From positions 2,418,001 through 2,482,000 of the forward strand of contig JAQFVV010012529.1 in the NCBI GenBank assembly GCA_028023455.1: 64,000 nucleotides of DNA, read 5' to 3'. The stretch is from Epiperipatus broadwayi (taxonomy: Eukaryota > Onychophora > Udeonychophora > Euonychophora > Peripatidae). Shown here one piece after another: positions 46,400-59,944 of this stretch (position 1 is its first letter; each line of letters opens with the position of its first letter). Under the pieces are notes generated by a model. It worked only from the letters and a program-made list of their open reading frames with translations, did not search any database and was not told where the DNA came from. The translations under genes and the position numbers were made by a program.

Positions 46400-48240
46400 A
46401 TAGTTAGTATTAATAAAGCTGTTGAAGACAGAAGTTATTTTGGATCAAGCTGTTGAAGAAGACAATAGAAGTTCTTGATCAAGCTTATTGAAGAAATTAT
46501 TAGTCGCAGCCATTTTTGGCTCAGCTATTAAGGAGAGCAGGGGCAGCAGTTATTTTTGATCCAGCAGTGAAAAATGTCTTTTTCAAAAATGAATTTAAGA
46601 ACAACTATATGCTAAGTTTATCTAGAAGCTGAGCATCATCAAACCTCCATAATGTAACTTTCATTGGGACAAAAATATAAAAGAATACACCTGAAGTAGC
46701 TTACAAGAAGTCTTGTTTTATTCCAAAGCATGACTGTCTTTTTCTATGTATTAACCTGACTGGAAAATAGTATATATATTTTAAAAATGGATAAATTCAT
46801 TCTGTGTAGAAGTCTGAAAATGTTTTACTGCAAAAATGGAGAAATTTGACAGTGAACATTAGCCTGCAAGTAGGTGTTAATGGAGAAGTCTATAAGAAGA
46901 AAACCAATATGGAAAAAATGAAATTTACAACTGCCCAAGAAGGACTCCAAAGAAAAATAAATCCATGGCAAAAAGGTATTTTAATGTGCACACTATTTAA
47001 ATTTATAGATAAGTTTTAAAATTAAGTATTAATTAGTAATGTTATTAAGCTTTTTTTTTTATTTCATGGAAATGTTTTTTTTTATACTATTTTTCCTCCA
47101 AAATTATAAGAATGGTTTTAACTAATTTAAAATTTTTATCTTTGTTAGATAATTTTTTTTATATAAATTATATTGAATATTTTTTATTGATTTAACATTT
47201 AATTTTGGAACATGTTTTTTTTATTTATTTGATTTTTTTTTCAAAATTATTAAGAGTTTTTAGCTAATTTATAATTTCCTTATCCCCTTTGTTAAAACCT
47301 GCTTTCCAACTTTAGCTATTAAACAAGAATTAACTTAATGAAAGTAAAAGATTGATTAATTTAATGAATGAAAATCAACTATATGAAATTATATTTTTTG
47401 ATTAAAATGTATTTAAGTTTGAATTATCATATAATCATGTATTATCAAATTGTCTTTTTAAAATTTTTTAAAATTATTAATCAGATAGTTTATTACATAA
47501 TTGTTTAAAACAATAATAGTATTAATATCTTTATTTCTCCAGCTATCTAGTTTATAAATTAGCAGTGTGTGTGATTTGATTTCATATTAACGTTTTAGAC
47601 ATTTTAAAATTGTTTCAAAAATTATTAAATTAAAATAGATTAATGTTTTACATTATATTTCTCTTGTTCACAATCATGCCCCCTAGGGTCCTTGCTTCTT
47701 GAGCTAGTTTAGAACAATAAATCATTAATTATATGTATGTATAGGTTTATATTTGTACTTGGACATCCAGATAGTTCTCTGAATGGTGCAAAGGTATCAT
47801 TTTTAAAGTTTATTCACTGAATTTTCTTTGTTTCTTAGAAATTTAGTTTATAGTTGGCTGGTACACTAATGATATATGTCCAGAACATTGATGATGATCA
47901 CCATGTATCAGCATCCCAGCATTATTTTTTATTATAAGTGACAGATTAGCACTTAAGTATGTGCATCCAGATTATTGTGTTATGTTTTGCCCTAGGTTTA
48001 GGTAAGTGACCTATTTATATTGTATCTCTTAAATCCAGTCACAAATGTTAAGTGTTGATTGCTGATGATTATTGAAGTTATTATTCCTATGTAATGCTGG
48101 CGATGTTGTTTATAACTTATTATTGGTATTACTACATTAATTTTACAGGTTTATTCTTTGCTGATATCATGCTTCTTACATCCTAATTCTTATATATTCA
48201 TTTATATTTGCATTCAATTGGGTTGATATTTTTCCATTTT
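46400..48240 (+). repeat. Unidentified dispersed block, copy B
   Basis: Anchors: GCTGTTGAAGACAGAAG near 46421, GGACTCCAAAGAAAAATAAA near 46944 with GTGCACA just after, CTCCAGCTATCTAG near 47537, CTCTTGTTCACA near 47662, TTGGACATCCAGATAG near 47759, TTTATAGTTGGCTGG at 47847, AAATCCAGTCACAA near 48031. B and C match over about 1.6 kb at a spacing of about 5.65 kb. Non-coding in all frames. Confidence 0.7.
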
Positions 48241-50363
48241 CCCTTATTACTCCATCTTTCATACAATACACTATAGAACAGCAGAAGACTTTGCTAACAA
48301 AGAGTTGTTCACACATGTACATAGAAAATGAATAACGATTTCATAGGAAGCCAAATTTTTTTCATATAAGTATATAATTATCTAACTCCTTTTTCGTAAT
48401 TTTTAAAAAAAATAAATTTACTAGAAAAATTTGTATGTTATATATATTATTAATAATAAAGAGAAGTATGTATATAATTATATGTATGTTGATAAAGAGC
48501 AAAAAACAAAAAAAACAAAACAAAATAAAACTATTTACATCCAATTTCAAAACAAATTCAAATTCAAAATTGAGAAAATAAAGTTGCAAAAATATAATTG
48601 AAAAACTTCAATCTTCAAATAACAAATAATGAATGAATTAATTATGCTTGAATCTATAACAAAATGGATTATTTTAAAAAAAATGAAGTCACATACATTA
48701 TACAATCTATTAAAATTATTCATCAAATATTTTAAAATAAAAATAAATTGAAACAAATTGTATATATGCAATTAATTTTTCTGAATTTAATCAGCATTAA
48801 CCAATGTTAAAAAAAAGAATAAAACTAACTTATCAAGCACAAGACGCTCTTTATATTGCCAATAAAATGGACAAATGTTATAGTATACTATATATATTAT
48901 TTTATCAAGATATTTAAATTTTACTTTATTATAAATAGGCTACAAATAATGCAAGGACAGTAATACATTCTGAGAAAAAGTCATAGAATTCAAATTCACA
49001 TGACTTAAACTTATTGTATGTAAAATATGGTATTGATATCAATTCCATGCAAATATGGATAATTTTTTTAATATAAATTTTTTAATCATTAACTAACACA
49101 ATATAACAACAAAATTTAAACAAATTATTCTTTTTTACATATAAGTTTTTATTTTTAAAAACTTAAAAGCAAAAGTAACAAAAATTATTCTTTCAAATTT
49201 TATTTCATATAAAGGAAATGGATAAATCATATAAAAGAAAATTAATAATATGAAAAATTGTTTGCCTAAAAACATCGTTAAAAGAATTTAACCACAAAGT
49301 CTGAACTGATTTAATTTTTTTAAAATTATTAAACATACACTTGTAAGTTTCAAGTGCTTAATATAAGTCTCAGGAAATTTCTTTTTTTTTTTTTGCTGAA
49401 ATGTAATCATAAGACTTCTTTACTTTCTGGCTGATACAATTCAATATATTTATATATTATTCATTTTGTTTAGCATTGCTTTTTAAAAGAAAAAAGTATA
49501 TAAACAAAACTGAGAATGTAATATATATATATAAAAGCAGTGGGGTGAACAAGAACATATAAATATTAATTGACACTATGACAAACAAGGATATGTAAGA
49601 TGTGTATTCATAAATTGCGTTAATGGAATTTTATTCATGTTAAGAGAAAGTATTATTATTATTAAATGATTGAATATTACACTAAGTGAACTTCTCTTAA
49701 TTGTAGTCAAATCTTCAAAAAGGAATTTGTTATTACCTGCGAGGAGACCCTTTTATTCATATTTGAGACCTAAATATTTTGTCCATTTTATATACTGTTA
49801 TTGCCATGTAATTAATTATTCACATGATAAATAACCATGGATAGGTTACTTACCAACAAGCATCAGTCAACTTGGTGATTTTATTGCTTTTAGCTCAGAG
49901 TTTTGAGACCAAGAAATCACTGTTTTTACTTCTCAGATGCACAATAGTCACTAATTTGAAGATAAAAGGAATAAGTACATATGGGTGTGTTTATTTTTAC
50001 TGATTCTGTTTTATATTTACAATAATAACATATTAAAACTAATTATTGCTCTTATTTCATAGAGGCTGTAAAATTATTAGCTGAAATAGTGATTGTTAAT
50101 CAAAGGCAAAGTACTAAGTACCTCATGACTGAATTTGGCTACTCTTACATGATGACATTTTATTGAATTTTTTATAAATGTAGATCATTTTCAAATGAAG
50201 AAAGACTGCATTTTTGAAATTTAAAGAAAAGATAAATAGACAACTTGATTTGAAAAGAGAACATATACTTTACTATAATGTACAAATATTGGGCATATAA
50301 ATAAAGTAGCATTTATTATAAATAAAAGATGTAAGGACCATATGAACAATGGCTTAATAGATT
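48241..50363. other. AT-rich non-coding stretch
   Basis: A- and T-rich low-complexity DNA; open frames here reflect composition only. Confidence 0.5.
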
Positions 50364-50435
50364 GGCATTATTACTGTTACTGCTGTTGCTGTGGCTACAG
50401 TGGCAACGATAACAATGACAATGATTCAACAATAA
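50364..50435. repeat. Imperfect GTT/AAC trinucleotide palindrome
   Basis: TTACTGTTACTGCTGTTGC at the left is mirrored by AACGATAACAATGACAATG at the right around GGCTACAG. Confidence 0.45.
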
Positions 50436-50920
50436 TTTTATTGAACTTTGTTTACAAAAATTACACAAGTTTGATGGCAAAAGTTATATTGGCAATCATT
50501 TACAATTTATATTCAAGTATCAGAGTTTTTAAATTATGTCTGCAAAAAACTTAAGTTCTATCTTCAAGATTGCTATAGCATAATTGATGAAGACAGCAGG
50601 ATAATTTAGCTGTGTACAACACTATGAGTTTAGCTATTAAAATGTTTTTTTAACTATATCAGGATATTTGGTGCCATATTGGTATTTTTAAAAACCTGAC
50701 TTGAGACACAATTTTTATAATAAGTTTAGTTTTAATAATGTTAGAGCAAAATGCTACATATTGACCGAAAATAGAAAAACTTCGGTAAACAATAAGGCTA
50801 AGACACATAGTGATTACCATTAAAAAAGTAAGAAAAAAAAAGAAATTTCAATAGCTGAAAAAATTATTACTTTATTGTTTGTTCATAATTTCTAATTTAT
50901 CATTAATTAAGTTTAAAATT

Positions 50921-50980
50921 ATATCTTTATTGATAATTTCTTTGTATTCCATATCTTTATTGATAATTTCTTTGTATTCC
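50921..50980 (+). repeat. Perfect 30-bp tandem duplication
   Basis: The unit ATATCTTTATTGATAATTTC plus TTTGTATTCC occurs twice head to tail without mismatch, implying a recent event. Confidence 0.9.
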
Positions 50981-51465
50981 TCAAAAAATCCTCATTCAAA
51001 TCATATATAATATTTCTTACCTGAGATAATTCGTAGCTTCAGAATTTACAAAAATAGTAGCATCAGAATTCTTCACTTTTATCTTGTATCCCCAGAATTA
51101 AAAAAATCTCAAGGTATCCATAAGAAAAAGATTCATACTAATAAAAGATGCAAAATAAATAATTTCCAGAAAATGGATATGCATTTGTAATCATGGAAAT
51201 TGGTTTCTTGTCTATCCAAAACTAGAGATTGAAGGCTGCTGTCTGTATCCATGATAAAATAAGTCTCACTTCATTTTATACTTTTTGTGCACACCATTGT
51301 TTTTATTTTTTATATACACCCAGATGTTATCTTGTTATATTTATTGTCCCACAAAGATATAATTTATTTGCATATAGCTCATTCACTAGCTATAGACTTG
51401 AAAATAATGTGATGCAAGATGTGACATAACTACTGACTCCTCAGCATGAGAGTACCAAGGCATAG
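50981..51465. other. AT-rich non-coding stretch
   Basis: Nothing recognised. Confidence 0.45.
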
Positions 51466-51545
51466 GCAACAATCAGGATTTGATTCTTTGCCTGCATACA
51501 ATTCCATGTGGTATACATAACCACTGTGGCTATCCCCACACACAC
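51466..51545 (-). mobile_element. tRNA-like SINE head (candidate)
   Basis: On the minus strand GGATAGCCACAGTGGTTATG (A-box-like TAGCCACAGTGG) is followed about 35 bases later by GAATCAAATCC (B-box-like), then CTGATTGTTGCC. Box spacing suits a tRNA-derived promoter. It is not the same family as the 13-kb SINE. Ends unresolved. Confidence 0.45.
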
Positions 51546-52359
51546 CACTCAAAACCTCTATGGTTTTAAGAGTTAAATTTTCACATTGTACTGTGCCCAG
51601 TAAATTTTATGATTGCTTTATTAACTGCAATCTTTCTCTACATGTGATAATCAGTCTTAAAATTTACATTGCACTGCTCTATAATACCTTAATTTTATAT
51701 GTAAAAATCATTACTTGTTATACAACCATAGACATGCAAGTACAAGCACAAGCACTAATACAAATATAAACATAAATTATTAAACCATGTGAGAATCATT
51801 ATATCTATAAAATAAGGTTGCCTCAAATTTGAATCATAGCCCCAAAATTACACTGTACATCAATTACTAATTTTGTTATATTTGAATACCAGTATAATTT
51901 ATATGCTATACAGTCACACTAATCACAAACACATTAATAAATTATACGTTTATCAAATAATAATAAAAAAAATAAAATAATATTCAAATAATAAAATCTA
52001 AAATGGAATATTTACATATATTATGTTTTTTTTGGGATAAGGGCCTTAAAATGGCAAAAATCATCAAAGCATGTTGTTGAGTCTATTTTGTTGAGCACTC
52101 TGACCAATGAAAAATTTATGTTTTCTTCATGCAATCTAGTAAACTGAGGAGAAAAAAATGAACTTATTAATAAAAAAATAAAAAATCAAATTTCCATCTG
52201 ATTTTAGCATGTGTTATGCCATTTTAAAAAGGAACTGAAGCCACAGAGAATATGTTATTGTTACATACATAGTCCATTTGGTTTTACCACAATTTTAAAA
52301 AGAAGACAAAGAAATTTTAATTTCAAACGAATTAGCGACAATGATGTTAATTTTTACGA
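51546..52359. other. AT-rich non-coding stretch
   Basis: No gene recognised. Confidence 0.45.
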
Positions 52360-53940
52360 AATAGTTAAGATGAATACAACTGTGTGCTAAGTTTAGCGTA
52401 AGTCTAAACATTGTCCTTTATGTAATTGCTTTATTGAAATAAGAAAAATGTAAAGAAGAAGGTACCCCTGAATTAATCCGTAATCTTGTCTCCAACCAAG
52501 AGCATGAGTGACTCTGTATGTTAGCCTGACGTGAAAAAATTGTTAGCAAGGAAAATGAATAAATTCTTGCTATGTGTGTTAGCCTGAAATGTCCAATTAA
52601 AAATGTAAAGAAGAAAATGAACTGTACATTGACCTGGAATTTTACCTGGAAAAACTGTAAATTACAAATGCAAATACGGACTCCAAAGAAAATTAAAAAC
52701 CATGGTATAAGGTATTTTATATTTTTTAATGTGCACATTATATTTTTTCAGAGAAAATTTTTCTAGAACAGTAATTGATGAGAATGAATAGTTTTAGTAA
52801 GATAACATTTTTTATGGAACATTTTCTTTCTTATTCATTATTTATTTGATTTTTTTTTAAAATTATAAAAGAGCATTTTTAAATAATTTAATTTATTAAA
52901 TTACATTTAACAATTTCTTTTGAAACTTGTTTTGTTTTTGTTTTATATTAATTTCCCTCCAAAATTATATACAAAAGGATTAAACTAATTTAAAATGCCC
53001 ATAGCTCTGATTGAAATAAAATCATTCTGGTTAATTTTTTATCTAATATGAAACTATACTATACTTTTGATGAGAATGTATAAATTTAAATTATATTATT
53101 ATGCTATTTTTTATTATTAGCAAGTTTATTTATTAAATAATTGTTTATAAAAATATTCTTGTGTTAATTTCTATTTCTCCAACTATCTGTTACATGAATT
53201 GACAGTGTATGTGACTTGATTTCAATATAGCTTAGAATTTGAAGAATTGTTTTCAAATTATCCCAGTAATGTTATTTTAAAATAAGTTAGAATAAGCTAT
53301 TATATTTATTTATCTTTTGCTCATAGTAACAGTTCTTAAGAATTCTTGCTTTCTGAACTAGATTAAACCATAATGATTTGTTATATGGATTTAGGGGGTT
53401 GTTTCTGTTTGGACATCCAGGTGTTGACTCTGGTCAAAGTTATAACCTTTAAAGTTCCATTCACTGCCTCTTGTTTTGTTTAAAGAGAAATTTAATTTAT
53501 AGATAGCAGGTACATTAATAGTATTCTATGACCAGAGCATTGTTGATAATTATCATGTTTCAGTATTTCAGCATTATTTTTTTCATTATAAATAATGGAT
53601 TAGCACTTTAGTACATATATCGAAATAATTGTGTTATATGTTTCCCTGAGTTTGGAAGTGGCTAGATAAGTAGCCTGTTTTATGGTGTGCCTTCTTTAAA
53701 TCCAGTCATAAGGTTGTCTGTTGATTTTATCATGTTGATTTTATGTTTTTGACTATTCTTCATGGGTTATTATTGACTTGTTTGCTGATGAATTTTTGAT
53801 TCAATTATTCTTCTATAATGCTGGAGCTGCACTTTATGGTTTTGATCATGGTGATTCTCTTCTCTTATTCACTGCATTTCTTTTATATTTAATTTGATTA
53901 CCTATTTTATGGGGATGATGATATGTTTGCCATCTCCCCA
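52360..53940 (+). repeat. Unidentified dispersed block, copy C
   Basis: Anchors in the same order as copy B: GTGCTAAGTTTAGC near 52383, GGACTCCAAAGAAAATTAAA near 52678 with GTGCACATTA after it, CTCCAACTATCTG near 53177, TTTGCTCATAG near 53317, TTGGACATCCAGGTG near 53410, TTTATAGATAGCAGG at 53496, AAATCCAGTCATAAGG near 53698. Open frames at 52418-52766 on both strands are not preserved in B, so no protein is called. Confidence 0.7.
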
Positions 53941-56900
53941 TATTCACCCCTTATTTTCCATATTGTTACAATATATATATATACAAATAGATATATATTG
54001 AAGAGAAATATTTACATAGATGAAAAATTGACTGCTTGTAATACAATTTTTAGCATACAATTAGTTTACTTTTAAAGTCAAATCAGTGTTGAAATTAACA
54101 CTGTCATGTTAAAATATTCATTGATTTATTGGTATTTCATTTGTTCATTTTCTTATTTATAGTCAAGAAAGTGTTTTTTTTTTAAAATAAAAAATCTATA
54201 TAATTTCTAATGATTTGTCTGTTAAAAAAAGAGAAACAAAAAGAAAATAATTAATTAAGAATCTATGTAAATTTATATGAATTAAATTGATGGAATTGTG
54301 TAGTAGCCTTTCATTGCAATATAAAGAATGAGACTGCCTCAGAATTATTATATTAATCAAAATATCACTTTTTTTTAGCACATATGAAAGTTTAAAACAT
54401 CTGCATTATAAGATTAATAATTTATTCTGCCTCATATTTATTTATAGTAAAGTGTTTTTGAATTTGAGCATATTAGCAGGAATGAGTTGAAAGAAATAAA
54501 GATGATTGTTGAATATGTTTTGATCCAAAACCTGATGCTTCTTACTGAATAAGTTTTATAGCCAGAAATTAGTTTTAAGGATTGATATATTGCAACTAGT
54601 GTCAATTAGATAATCAAGTTGACAATAAACAGCTATGAAATTATTATTTCTAATGCACTCCTGAAATTAATACAGAGTGATGTTACATATATGAGAGTAG
54701 TGAAGGTTATATATTTTTTAATAATGGAAACTTTTTTTTTCATGAAAATTTAAAAAAAAAATTATATTAAGTAAATTGTCTTAAGGTTATAAGAAATTAT
54801 TAAACATCAGAGCTTAAGGTTTCTGATATAACTCTTAAATATGTAGATGTTAGTTATATTAAAAAACTTGTAAACAGTAATAAATTACCTTTAAAAGTGA
54901 TCAAGAGTATTTTTGCATTGGCAAAATAATCATTTGCCTTCATAGAATTTCTGTAATGAGTATTTTCACTTCAAAATATAGTTTCCTGTTATGAAATAGT
55001 AATGAAATGTATTGTTGTCATGGAGATGAATTATTCTTTATGTCTGCATCTTAATTGTACAATAAGCATATTTAAGTTTTTGTTATAATTCTAAATATTG
55101 TGATGTGAGAATAAATTAAGAGAACTACCAAGATGATTAAGTATTATTGCTTGGTTTATTTGGACAGAAAACTTTTTAAAAAGATTGAAATCATTTTGAC
55201 TGTTATTTACATTTTATTTTAGATACTGTATGATATTGATTATCTAATCACCTGAACAATCACTTCTCTGCTGCCATTTAGTCCTTATCTTACTGTACAG
55301 CTGTTTCATGCATTTGTTTACAATTATTTATTCAAAGATATGCATACTAAGAGAAGGATTTAGAATGATTGAGAAATATGTATCTATTATTATCCTTGAA
55401 TCAAATATGCATTTTTTATACAAATAATATATATATATTGTAATAGTATGGTGTGGGATGTGTGATAGCAAAGGTATTTACATTTAAAAAAAAATCAGTT
55501 TTTAATCAAAATGAAACAGATTATATCCAACTTCTTTTTATACCATTTCTCTACAGATTGGCCTATGATTTGAATTTATGGTGAGTGACAGCTATAGCAT
55601 CATAACATCACACAATTTACCTATCACTTTGTATCCATTATATTGATGCTTCACATAATTAGTTATGACCAATATAATAATTGATATCTGATTATAACAT
55701 GCACACCAAATAATATAGTGTTTTCCTGAAGGTTTGTGATGATGGTATTCTAGTTGTATAAAATTTTATATTGGACTATTTCCATCATCTAATATGAGTA
55801 TTGGATATCTTTGAAAAACAATCAAACTTTTATTTAAATATTCCAAATGCATTCAACTGTTAGTATGTGCAGAACATTTTGAGAGGTATTAAAATAGTTC
55901 AATATAAAAATATAATTAAGTAATATAGTTTAAATAGCATATTATTACTATTACTGCATAGAAACGGAAGAAAGACATTTAAAGTCTTCAAATTAAAAAA
56001 AAAAATTTTTTTTAATGAAACAAAAATAATAATAATAAAAAGAAATAATGAATGCCAAATAAAGTTTGTATGTGGCATAAATGACTATTTTTCTATAGAA
56101 TATATTTAAGAACTTATTTATTACAGTAATAACTTTATACCATATTCTATCAATGATTTCATCAAAATAATCAGCTTTCATATACCAGTTATATATCTTT
56201 ATTATACATATAAAATAAAAAAGTAAAATGTCTAATAGGAAAATATATGTGCATGACTAAAAGAAATATTTAAAATACAGTCTTTTCTATCATAAGAATA
56301 TAGATAAGTATAAGAAATTATAAAAAAAATAAATTTTTTAATTTTAATTATTGAGTAGCATTAGACAAAAGTAAAATTCTCATTTATGTATCTTTGTCCT
56401 TAACATTTAAGTTCATATATTAAAAAAGAGTACATACTATTTTAACATGCTTTAATAGTTAAATGATTTTTTGCACACACATAGATAGTTTTTAGGTTAT
56501 TTTGGATTATTTGGTTTATTGTTGTGCCACAGATACATCTAGTCTTTTTCCTTTAAACATATGTCTGATTTTTTTCAGGCTGTTCTTCTTTCTTTCATTT
56601 CTCCTCAAATTTTATTATTTTTACTTTATGTAATTCTTATTTTTTATGTAATAGGAAAATAAATATTGATTATTGATTAAGTATGTCAGAAAACATTTAA
56701 AGTTAAGGCTGTGTAATAATGCAGGTTCAACAGGCTTTTATTAACCAATTTTCAAAGCGATTTCTATTCAAGTAAGTGTCAAAGCAAAACTATATCACAG
56801 CAGACCTTCACAACTGGTATACTGGTTTAACTTGAATGCTCCATTTTAAAATTTGTATGATAGTCTCTTTTTATCCTGCTAAAACTATTATAAATTTTTT

Positions 56901-57295
56901 TAACTTTACAGAGTGCAGAGATTCAATTGCAGACTATTGTTTGTTAGTTATAAATTGAACTATTAAAATAATAACATGTATGGAGTTGTTAAGGGAATTA
57001 CTTTTTTTCAAACTGTTGATTTTTCCTGCTGTTATTTTCATAAGCTTATTAATATTGTATGAGTATATTAAAATTGACAAATTTCATGAAAATTAGAATC
57101 CATATTATAGTTATTCTATTTTGTTTCTTATATTTTAACTTGAACTAATACTTATTTATTTTTAAGTATTATTCTATTTAAATTCCCTTTATTTTTAATA
57201 AAGAAAACATGCATTTACATATACACAAATTTATTTAACTGTTAATTTAACATAGGTGATAAAATTCATCTCTGCACAGTATTGTACTGGATAAA
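53941..57295. other. AT-rich non-coding stretch
   Basis: TA run at about 53972-53984 and others; no gene or element recognised. Confidence 0.5.
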
Positions 57296-57560
57296 AATGT
57301 ATGTCCATCCAACATGATTCAGAATCTAAGCAAAAGTACACCAAATCCACTCATGCCCATGATACACAGGTCAGGAGCAATCATGAATTCTAACCTATTT
57401 GCCCATTCTCCAAATCTATAACATTACGGACAACACCTGCGGTGACACAATGCAAATTCTTTATTTCCGGGCCCGGTGCAACAACATAAAACATGAGAGC
57501 AGGTTTGATGATGATGATCAATGAGACATTGAATGAGCCCAACATACAATTTAAAAGGCA
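57296..57560. other. Unassigned GC-richer island
   Basis: Noticeably richer in G+C, with CCGGGCCCGG at about 57468-57477 and a short (GAT)4 run near 57509-57520. The minus strand holds an open stretch including VVAPGPEIKNLHCVTAGVV. I recognise no family. The GAT run hints at a LINE tail but no RT motif is present. Confidence 0.4.
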
Positions 57561-58019
57561 TATATAAATAAACATATTATTTAATAAAGATTTGAACATA
57601 CTGGTTTAAATTTATATATAAAAGATTTATTATAACATACTTGATTAAATGTGATTATATAGTTATCTATTTCACGCATATAAGTCTTTCAGTTATTCAC
57701 AAATATTTGAGAATAATACATTAAATTACTTATAGAGTAACATATATAGGCATCATACAGTATTACAATATCAACTTTCATTCAAAAATCATATTTTATT
57801 TCCTTTTATACAAGCGGTTTATCTGGTTGTCGGTGGACGTTATACAGGTTCTTTAATTCTAAAATTTTGCCCTTAGCATTATAATATATAAATTTATAAA
57901 GGATTAATGCATCTATTTCAAACATAAGAGAATATCTCGGTATTTATAATTATGCTAAGACAAATATTTCATTATTCATTTGACATATTTTAATGATATT
58001 AAATACTTAGCGAAACTTT
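57561..58019. other. AT-rich non-coding stretch
   Basis: Nothing recognised. Confidence 0.45.
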
Positions 58020-58480
58020 AGATATGGGAATGGTTTATTTGAAAGAGGGGAGCAGCTTCAGCGAGGTTGATTATGAAATTCCAATGGAGAACAATTAAAT
58101 ATGCAAATGATTCATTATACCATATTATGATTTATTTTATTAAACAGGTGAGGAAAGTTAACTATAAAGAATTGCGGGACTAGCATATATGTCAATGAAA
58201 GTAAAGGCGGCATCTTTGGATGATAGATCACTTCAACATTGTTTTAACAGGCAAGGGTATGATCATGCTTCTGGCGGATTGATACATTATGGAGAGGTAG
58301 TTAGGAATTTGCTATGGTCTGATGTATGGCAACCCATGCAGAACTTTTGCTACACTATCTCGTTTGTTCCTGGGTGTAGATGTATATCCTGTTTTGAACA
58401 AGAATACAAAACAAGACAAGAGACTTTGTGATCCTTCGGAGTGATGGTATGGATGGATCCAATCAAAGCAATAAAATATA
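58020..58480. other. Unassigned GC-richer block with partial duplicate at 59.26 kb
   Basis: An 80-codon open frame (58189-58431, plus) is present but matches nothing I know. The segment TGATCCTTCGGAGTGATGG ... GGATGGAT near 58429-58462 recurs in diverged form (TGATCCTCCAGAGCAATGG ... GGATGGAT) near 59258-59288, suggesting two pieces of one repeat. Confidence 0.35.
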
Positions 58481-58971
58481 AATCATTAATTAATTCTGAC
58501 ATATACTAGCAACACGATGATAACAAAATTCATTATTTGACATTTAAAAAAATAAAGCCTGAAATAGTTTAATAGATTTCATAATGATATGTTTTAATAA
58601 TGACTCATATAATGATAAATGACTCATATAATGATAGTTAATAAGCAAAGAAAAGTTTAACTGCTGAAGCATATGTCTCCCCCACATGTCTCCACACCTT
58701 TTTAAATCACTTCCGTTTAATTTAATAAAAAAAAAAAACAAATTAGGGCACTTAAGAGTGCTGCTAATAAAATCAATTGATCACCAGAATTTTAGTGATT
58801 TAAAAATAAAGCAATAAAACAAAACAGACACTAAATCCACCCAGATTGGAAAATTATATTTATATAAATATTAAATTTGCAATAAACTATTCTGAATGCA
58901 TATATTTATTAGAAAGAAAGCTTAATCTTATGAGCTATTTTATAAATAAATAAAAATCAAATAATTAATGA

Positions 58972-58984
58972 CCCCCCCCCCCCC
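58972..58984 (+). repeat. C13 homopolymer
   Basis: Followed by ATTTGGAGGGGG, so the C run can pair with the G run as a small hairpin. Confidence 0.9.
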
Positions 58985-59199
58985 ATTTGGAGGGGGATTA
59001 AAACAGACCTGAAGCTTGTGAGATTAGATTTGATTGATAGGCATTATACATTTATAAATCGAGAAATATATAAAAATATTAGCAATTATAAATTACTAGC
59101 ACACTAAAATATGTATTTATTAAGAAGCATAAATTGGATTAATAAGGATACTCGCTCGTCAGCGAGTTGAAATATAGATAAAAGCATTAATTTTATGAT

Positions 59200-59530
59200 T
59201 AACTAATTATAAACAGGGGAAGGGGACTATGTTGAGTCTTGGATTTATTACCTCATGATCCTCCAGAGCAATGGTAAGGATGGATTCAATTTTGGTGTGG
59301 CTTTCTTTGTTTTTGGGGCAGGCAGATTCTGATTAGACTAAATACATTTCTTCCTGGCCTCTTCACTTTTCTAACAGCTTGGACACATTTGAATGATAGG
59401 AGCTCAGTTGTGGCATGGCAAGGAGTCGGTCTCAGAGACTGGGGATAGGTGGCTTGGGTCCCTCTACTCTAACATTTCAGAAGAACTGGCACGGAGTATG
59501 TTAGCAATAGCACACAAAACTCCTTTTTTT
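59200..59530. other. Unassigned GC-richer block downstream of the Gypsy element
   Basis: It lies on the 3' side of the minus-strand Gypsy element, so LTR or 3' UTR material is possible. I could not define LTR ends (TG...CA) because the partner LTR lies outside the window. Confidence 0.35.
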
Positions 59531-59944
59531 TTCTGAATAAATTTAGCCCCATTTATACTCTTATAAAACTATTTGAAGAATGCTCTTAGTTCACTATCTG
59601 AGGCCATATCCAATACACCTTCTTAATCCCATTGTCAAAAAGATGCAAATGTTGATAAGGCCTGCCAATCTATTTTTGGAACTTTCTTATAAACAGTGTA
59701 AATTTCCATTAGAGGTTATTAATGAAAGTTACAAGAAATTTTAATTTAAAGTAAAAATATTATAGACTTATTAGCTTCCGCATTTTTGTACAATTGAAAT
59801 TGTGAACGATTTCCATAACCTTCTCGACAATTGCATTTACTTTTCGTCATTTTGGTACATTTTTATATAAATTTAAAATACATATATTAAAATAAATAAT
59901 ACATATAAAATTACAATATTTTATTTTATAAAATAAAAGCAATA

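Noticed and set aside
48362-48771. Two ~75-codon minus-strand frames rich in Ile/Phe/Leu
   Set aside because: Typical of chance frames in A/T-rich DNA; no domain, no start context and no splice signals.
52418-52766. Open frames of 64-106 codons on both strands in block C
   Set aside because: Not preserved in block B, and low-complexity Phe/Ile/Lys-rich composition.
58189-58431. 80-codon plus-strand frame
   Set aside because: Kept only as part of an unassigned block: no homology recognised, no splice or promoter evidence, and part of it recurs as a repeat.
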